Shown piece after piece: positions 60,452-64,000 of a DNA stretch of 64,000 bases. Under the pieces are notes generated by a model. It saw only the letters and a program-made list of their open reading frames with translations. It searched no databases and was not told the origin of the DNA. This DNA comes from Chloroflexota bacterium (GTDB taxonomy: Bacteria > Chloroflexota > Dehalococcoidia > JACPQK01): positions 1 to 64,000 of the forward strand of contig JACPQM010000062.1 of assembly GCA_016190505.1 (NCBI GenBank), in the 5' to 3' direction. The first letter of the stretch is position 1, and each line of letters opens with the position of its first letter. The position numbers were made by a program, and so were the translations under genes.

Positions 60452-61713
60452 ACATCTTCGTCATTGGCTCCGGGGGGCGAGAGCATGCCCTGGCCTGGAA
60501 GCTGGCCCAAAGCCCCAAGGTCAAGAAGCTTTTCGTGGCTCCGGGCAACGCAGGCACCGCCGCCGTCGCCACCAACCTGCCGATAGCCGTATCGGACTTG
60601 CCAGGTCTGGCCGATGCCGCCCAACGGCTAGCCATTGATCTGACGGTCGTTGGCCCAGAGGCTCCGCTGGCCGAGGGCATCGCCGACCTGTTCCGGGCAC
60701 GGGGCCTAGCCATCTTCGGCCCCACCAAAGCCGCCGCCGAGATCGAGACCAGCAAGGTCTTCGCCAAGGACCTCATGTTCAAGTACGCTATCCCCTGTGC
60801 CCGTAGCCGCACCTTCACCACTCTCGCCGATGCCCTGGATTATGTCAAGGGTCATGCCGTCCCCATCGTGGTCAAGGCCGACGGGCTGGCCGCGGGTAAG
60901 GGGGCCATCGTGTGCCAGACCCGGGAGCAGGCCCTACAGGCAGTGCACGACATGCTGAGCAACCGCGTCTTTGGGCCGGCGGGGGATAGGGTGCTGGTCG
61001 AGGAATGCCTGTCCGGCCCAGAGGTGAGCCTGCTCGCCTTCACGGATGGACGCACCGTGGTCCCGCTGGTCCCCGCTTGCGACTACAAGCGCGTGGGCGA
61101 CGGCGACCAGGGCCCCAACACCGGCGGCATGGGCAGCTACAGCCCGCCTGGCTTCTTCGGCCCGGAGCTGGTCCATCGCGCCCGGGAGACCATCCTGGAA
61201 CCGGCTGTCCAGGCCCTGGCCCGGGAGGGCCGGCCCTACAGCGGCGTGCTCTATGCCGGACTGATGCTCACCCGGGACGGCCCCAAAGTGCTGGAGTTCA
61301 ACGCCCGCTTCGGTGACCCGGAGACGCAGGCTATCCTGCCCCGACTGAAGTCGGACCTGGTAGAAGTGCTGCTGGCCGTGGTCCAGGGTCGCCTGGGCGA
61401 CATCAAGGTTGAATGGTCCGAGGACGCTTGCGTAGCCACCGTCCTATCCTCCGCAGGTTACCCCGGCAGCTACCAGACGGGCTTCCCCATTGTGGGACTG
61501 GACACCGTGGACCGCGATGTCCAGGTATTCCACGCAGGCACCGCCCGCAACGAGCGGGGCGAAGTAGTCACTGCCGGAGGCCGGGTCCTGGCCGTGGCCG
61601 CTACCGGCGCCGACATGGTCCAGGCCCGCCAGCGGCTCTATGCCAACGTGCCTCGCGTCCACTTCCAGGGCTACCACTACCGCCGGGACATCGCCCTGCG
61701 GGAACTACTCTGA
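60448..61713 (+). CDS. purD: Phosphoribosylamine-glycine ligase
   Basis: 421 aa. The N-terminal domain has IGSGGREHALAWKLAQ. ATP-grasp segments include VVKADGLAAGKGAIV, LLAFTDGRTVVPLVPA, GDQGPNTGGMGSY and LEFNARFGDPETQ. It makes GAR in step 2 of purine synthesis. It overlaps the protease-fusion gene by 4 bases upstream. The purE and purB genes follow. Confidence 0.95.
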   Translation: MNIFVIGSGGREHALAWKLAQSPKVKKLFVAPGNAGTAAVATNLPIAVSDLPGLADAAQRLAIDLTVVGPEAPLAEGIADLFRARGLAIFGPTKAAAEIETSKVFAKDLMFKYAIPCARSRTFTTLADALDYVKGHAVPIVVKADGLAAGKGAIVCQTREQALQAVHDMLSNRVFGPAGDRVLVEECLSGPEVSLLAFTDGRTVVPLVPACDYKRVGDGDQGPNTGGMGSYSPPGFFGPELVHRARETILEPAVQALAREGRPYSGVLYAGLMLTRDGPKVLEFNARFGDPETQAILPRLKSDLVEVLLAVVQGRLGDIKVEWSEDACVATVLSSAGYPGSYQTGFPIVGLDTVDRDVQVFHAGTARNERGEVVTAGGRVLAVAATGADMVQARQRLYANVPRVHFQGYHYRRDIALRELL

Positions 61714-61738
61714 CTTTTTGCTCGGCTACGGGGGTGCC

Positions 61739-61765
61739 TAGGGGCGACCCGGCGGGTCGCCCCTA
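61739..61765. repeat. GTAGGGGC-type palindromic element
   Basis: Arms TAGGGGCGACCC and complement with a 3-base loop, 26 bases after the purD stop. The core is the same type as 4852-4880. Confidence 0.9.
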
Positions 61766-61930
61766 CGTTGTACGCCATCCTCCGTGGTCTCATCGCCATG
61801 TGGGCCGTGGTGATGGCGCTGGCCAGGGCCGTGGGCCCCAGCGGGGCGCCACTGATATCGAAGAGCTGTATCTCCACAGCGCTTTACACAAGGCCGAGTT
61901 TATGGTTTGATTGCCTGCGGAGTGTAGCTG

Positions 61931-62392
61931 TTGCCACTAGTCGGCGTCATCATGGGCAGCCAGACCGATGCCCCCCTGATGCAGGGGGCACTGGACACTT
62001 TGAAGGACTTGGGCATCGAGTACGAGGTCTCGGTGCTCTCGGCCCACCGTACCCCCGACGCGGTACGGGAGTACGGTCTCAATGCCAGAGGGCGCGGCCT
62101 CGAGGTGCTCATCGCCGGAGCTGGGGGCTCCGCCCACCTGCCCGGGGTGCTGGCGAGCTGGAGCGACCTGCCGGTCATCGGCGTCCCTCTGCCCACCTCG
62201 GAGCTAAAGGGCGTGGACGCCCTCTACTCCATGTGCCAGATGCCCAGCGGCGTGCCCGTGGCCACGGTGGGCATCGGGGGCGCCCGCAACGCCGCGCTGC
62301 TGGCCGCCCGCATCCTGGCCATTAGCCACGGGGACGTTCACCTGGCGCTGGACAGCCATCGCAAACGCCTTTCACGGGGAAGCAAGCCATGA
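61931..62392 (+). CDS. purE: 5-(carboxyamino)imidazole ribonucleotide mutase
   Basis: 153 aa; the start is a TTG at 61931. Class I PurE motifs are VGVIMGSQTDAPLM, VLSAHRTPDAVREY, IAGAGGSAHLPGVLAS and VATVGIGGARNAALLAA. No purK is seen nearby. It overlaps purB by 4 bases. Confidence 0.92.
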   Translation: MPLVGVIMGSQTDAPLMQGALDTLKDLGIEYEVSVLSAHRTPDAVREYGLNARGRGLEVLIAGAGGSAHLPGVLASWSDLPVIGVPLPTSELKGVDALYSMCQMPSGVPVATVGIGGARNAALLAARILAISHGDVHLALDSHRKRLSRGSKP

Positions 62393-63717
62393 TCGAGCGC
62401 TACTCCCGGCCCGCCATGAAGGCAGTGTGGTCCGACGAGGCCAAGTTCCAGAAGTGGCTCCAGGTCGAGATAGCGGTCTGCCACGGCTGGGCCGAGCTGG
62501 GCACCGTGCCCCGGGCTGACCTGGAGAAGATCGAGCAGAACGCCCGCTTCGACCCGGCCCACTACGCCACATACCTGAAGCAGACCCACCACGACGTCAC
62601 TGCCTTCCTGCGCACCGTGGCCGACTCCCTGGGCGCGGAGAGCCGCTTCATCCACCTGGGCCTCACCTCCTCCGACATCATGGACACATCGCTGGCCCTC
62701 CAGCTTCGGGAGGCCAGCGACCTGCTCATGCAGGACGTCGAGGCCGTCATCCAGGCGCTGGAGGACAAGGCACGGGAGCACCAGCACACCATGATGATGG
62801 GGCGCACCCACGGTGTCCACGCCGAGCCTATCACCTTTGGCCTGAAGCTGGCCCTGTGGGCCCAGGAGATGCGCCGCCAGGCTACACGCCTGGCCCGCGC
62901 CCGGGAGGCCATCTCCGTGGGCAAAATCTCAGGCGCCGTGGGCACCTACGCCACGGTGCCGCCGGAGGTAGAGCGCATCGCCTGCGCCCGCCTGGGGCTG
63001 GAGCCTGCCCCCATCTCCAGCCAGATCGTGCAGCGGGACCGCCACGCCGAGTTCGTCACCACCCTGGCCCTCATCGGGGCCTCCCTGGAGAAGTTTGCCA
63101 CCGAGTTCCGTTCCCTCCAGCGCACCGAGGTCCGAGAGGTGGAGGAGCCCTTCGAGCCGGGGCAGACCGGCTCCTCGGCCATGCCCCACAAGCGCAACCC
63201 CGAGCTGTGCGAGCGCATCTGCGGGCTGGCCCGCCTCCTGCGGGGCCACGCCATCACCGCTATGGAGAATATGTCCCTGTGGCATGAGCGGGACATCTCC
63301 CACTCCTCCGCCGAACGCGTCATCCTCCCTGACTCCTGCCTGGCCCTGGACTACATTCTGGACCTGTTCGCCTTTGTCTTGAAGGGGCTGCGGGTGTTCC
63401 CCGAGAACATGCGCCGCAACGTGGAGCTTACCCGGGGGCTGGTCTTCTCCCAGCGCGTGATGCTGGCCCTCATAGACAAGGGGCTAAGCCGCCAGAAGGC
63501 ATACGGCATGGTCCAGCGCAACGCCATGGCGTCATGGGAGAGCGGGACGCCCTTCCTGGACCTGCTGCTGGCCGACCCCGAGGTCACCACCCACCTCCCC
63601 GAGGCAGAGCTGCGCCTGCTTTTTGACTACGGCTTCTTCCTGAAGCACGTAGACGAAGTATTCGAGCGGGTGGGGTTGGGCCGACCGGCCCCGGTAGGTG
63701 CGAGGAGCACGATATGA
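62389..63717 (+). CDS. purB: Adenylosuccinate lyase
   Basis: 442 aa. It carries GLTSSDIMDTSLALQL, MMGRTHGVHAEPITFG (catalytic His), GKISGAVGTYA and the signature GSSAMPHKRNPELCERICG. It cleaves SAICAR and adenylosuccinate. It overlaps purE by 4 bases and the small gene downstream by 4 bases. Confidence 0.95.
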   Translation: MIERYSRPAMKAVWSDEAKFQKWLQVEIAVCHGWAELGTVPRADLEKIEQNARFDPAHYATYLKQTHHDVTAFLRTVADSLGAESRFIHLGLTSSDIMDTSLALQLREASDLLMQDVEAVIQALEDKAREHQHTMMMGRTHGVHAEPITFGLKLALWAQEMRRQATRLARAREAISVGKISGAVGTYATVPPEVERIACARLGLEPAPISSQIVQRDRHAEFVTTLALIGASLEKFATEFRSLQRTEVREVEEPFEPGQTGSSAMPHKRNPELCERICGLARLLRGHAITAMENMSLWHERDISHSSAERVILPDSCLALDYILDLFAFVLKGLRVFPENMRRNVELTRGLVFSQRVMLALIDKGLSRQKAYGMVQRNAMASWESGTPFLDLLLADPEVTTHLPEAELRLLFDYGFFLKHVDEVFERVGLGRPAPVGARSTI

Positions 63718-63938
63718 CAGCGCGGAAGGGTCTTCCTGTGCCAATTAAGAACGCCGAAGAAGCTTCGGATGTGGTGAAACGCTTTCTAGCCAAAATGGGC
63801 GAAACGGTTTTCATGCTCCGAAGAGCCGAAAAGACTGACAGCATCTGGATCGTAGAATTCGGTGTGGGTTTCCGCACTATTCGTTTTGAAGTGGATGCCA
63901 ACACAGGCGAGATACTCAAGTACACCCAGCTCAACTGA
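63714..63938 (+). CDS. Small hypothetical protein coupled to purB
   Basis: 74 aa. The ATG overlaps the purB stop by 4 bases. The fold looks like a small alpha/beta domain (PEEASDVVKRFLAKMG-like start, IWIVEFGVGFRTIRFEVDAN, TGEILKYTQLN end), similar to PepSY-type small domains. Function unknown. Operon position suggests coexpression with purine genes. Confidence 0.65.
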   Translation: MTARKGLPVPIKNAEEASDVVKRFLAKMGETVFMLRRAEKTDSIWIVEFGVGFRTIRFEVDANTGEILKYTQLN

Positions 63939-63946
63939 CTGCATAC

Positions 63947-64000
63947 ATGGCACCCGACGAGACCAATCCCAGGCAAGTGGCCGCTTACAGGCGGCGCTCC
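63947..64000 (+). CDS. Possible start of a further gene (partial)
   Basis: An ATG opens MAPDETNPRQVAAYRRRS and the frame is still open at the window edge. The QVAAYRR pattern is common at the start of small hypothetical proteins. There are only 18 codons, so the call is weak. Confidence 0.3.
   Translation, partial: MAPDETNPRQVAAYRRRS

Noticed and set aside
61768-61915. Possible gene remnant between purD and purE
   Set aside because: One plus frame ends ATDIEELYLHSALHKAEFMV and a minus frame begins MEIQLFDISGAPLGP. Both look protein-like over a short span, neither matches a family I recognise, and they overlap, so I made no call.

Overview
This 64-kb window is a GC-rich bacterial chromosome segment, most likely from an uncultivated Chloroflexota (Dehalococcoidia-like) organism. 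The basis is gene content: SARP-like STAND regulators, XDH-family oxidoreductases, multiheme cytochromes without outer-membrane porin partners, many PIN-type toxin-antitoxin pairs and a selenoprotein. No rRNA or single-copy phylogenetic marker set is present, so the assignment is an inference. Three tRNA genes are present: Phe-GAA, Leu-CAA and Gln-UUG.

Layout. 1-7.4 kb (minus strand): two OmcA/MtrC-like c-type cytochrome lipoproteins with collagen-like stalks, a membrane-anchored diheme cytochrome, and a NarL/NarX-type two-component pair. 7.6-14.4 kb (plus): a small membrane protein, a second two-component pair and a large STAND-TPR-BTAD regulator. 14.5-16.4 kb: a 35-aa exported peptide, a 124-nt inverted repeat, a ferritin-like protein and a PAP2 phosphatase. 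16.6-20.2 kb: a DMSO-reductase-family catalytic subunit with its four-cluster ferredoxin subunit, then an iodothyronine-deiodinase-like selenoprotein whose Sec codon is an in-frame UGA followed by a SECIS-like hairpin. 20.3-21.4 kb: a RelE/Phd pair and a small protein. 21.5-28.2 kb (minus): a three-subunit XDH/CoxL-family oxidoreductase, a TPP-dependent E1 alpha/beta pair and a HAD hydrolase. 28.3-30.8 kb: comF, tRNA-Phe, tRNA-Leu, a vapBC pair and a frameshifted SEC-C protein.

31.2-42.0 kb is a visibly lower-GC defence island: DUF4007, a large P-loop ATPase, a DndC-like PP-loop (PAPS reductase) protein, a small frameshifted ORF, a PLD-nuclease/SF2 helicase, a small protein, a DndD-like SMC ATPase and a terminal small protein. 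It resembles a non-canonical DNA-phosphorothioation modification/restriction system and is the best candidate for an under-described system. 42.1-46.9 kb holds decayed MNT/HEPN genes, two TIGR04076 paralogues, a thiolase/DUF35 pair, three PIN toxins or remnants, and tRNA-Gln.

47.2-53.9 kb (mostly minus): polyprenyl synthase and dxs (isoprenoid synthesis), a DoxX-like membrane protein, and a tightly coupled chain tsaC, rpiB-antitoxin fusion, PIN toxin, cobalamin adenosyltransferase. 54-63.9 kb (plus): guaA, purD, purE and purB (purine synthesis), interrupted by hypothetical genes, an orphan PD-(D/E)XK nuclease, a purD remnant, an ABC exporter and an HTH-aspartic-protease fusion.

Two repeat families run through the window: palindromes with conserved GTAGGGGC/GCCCCTAC arms and variable cores, whose arms supply the TAG stop codon of six genes, and degenerate GGCTACR/GGCTTCR heptamer tracts in intergenic spaces.
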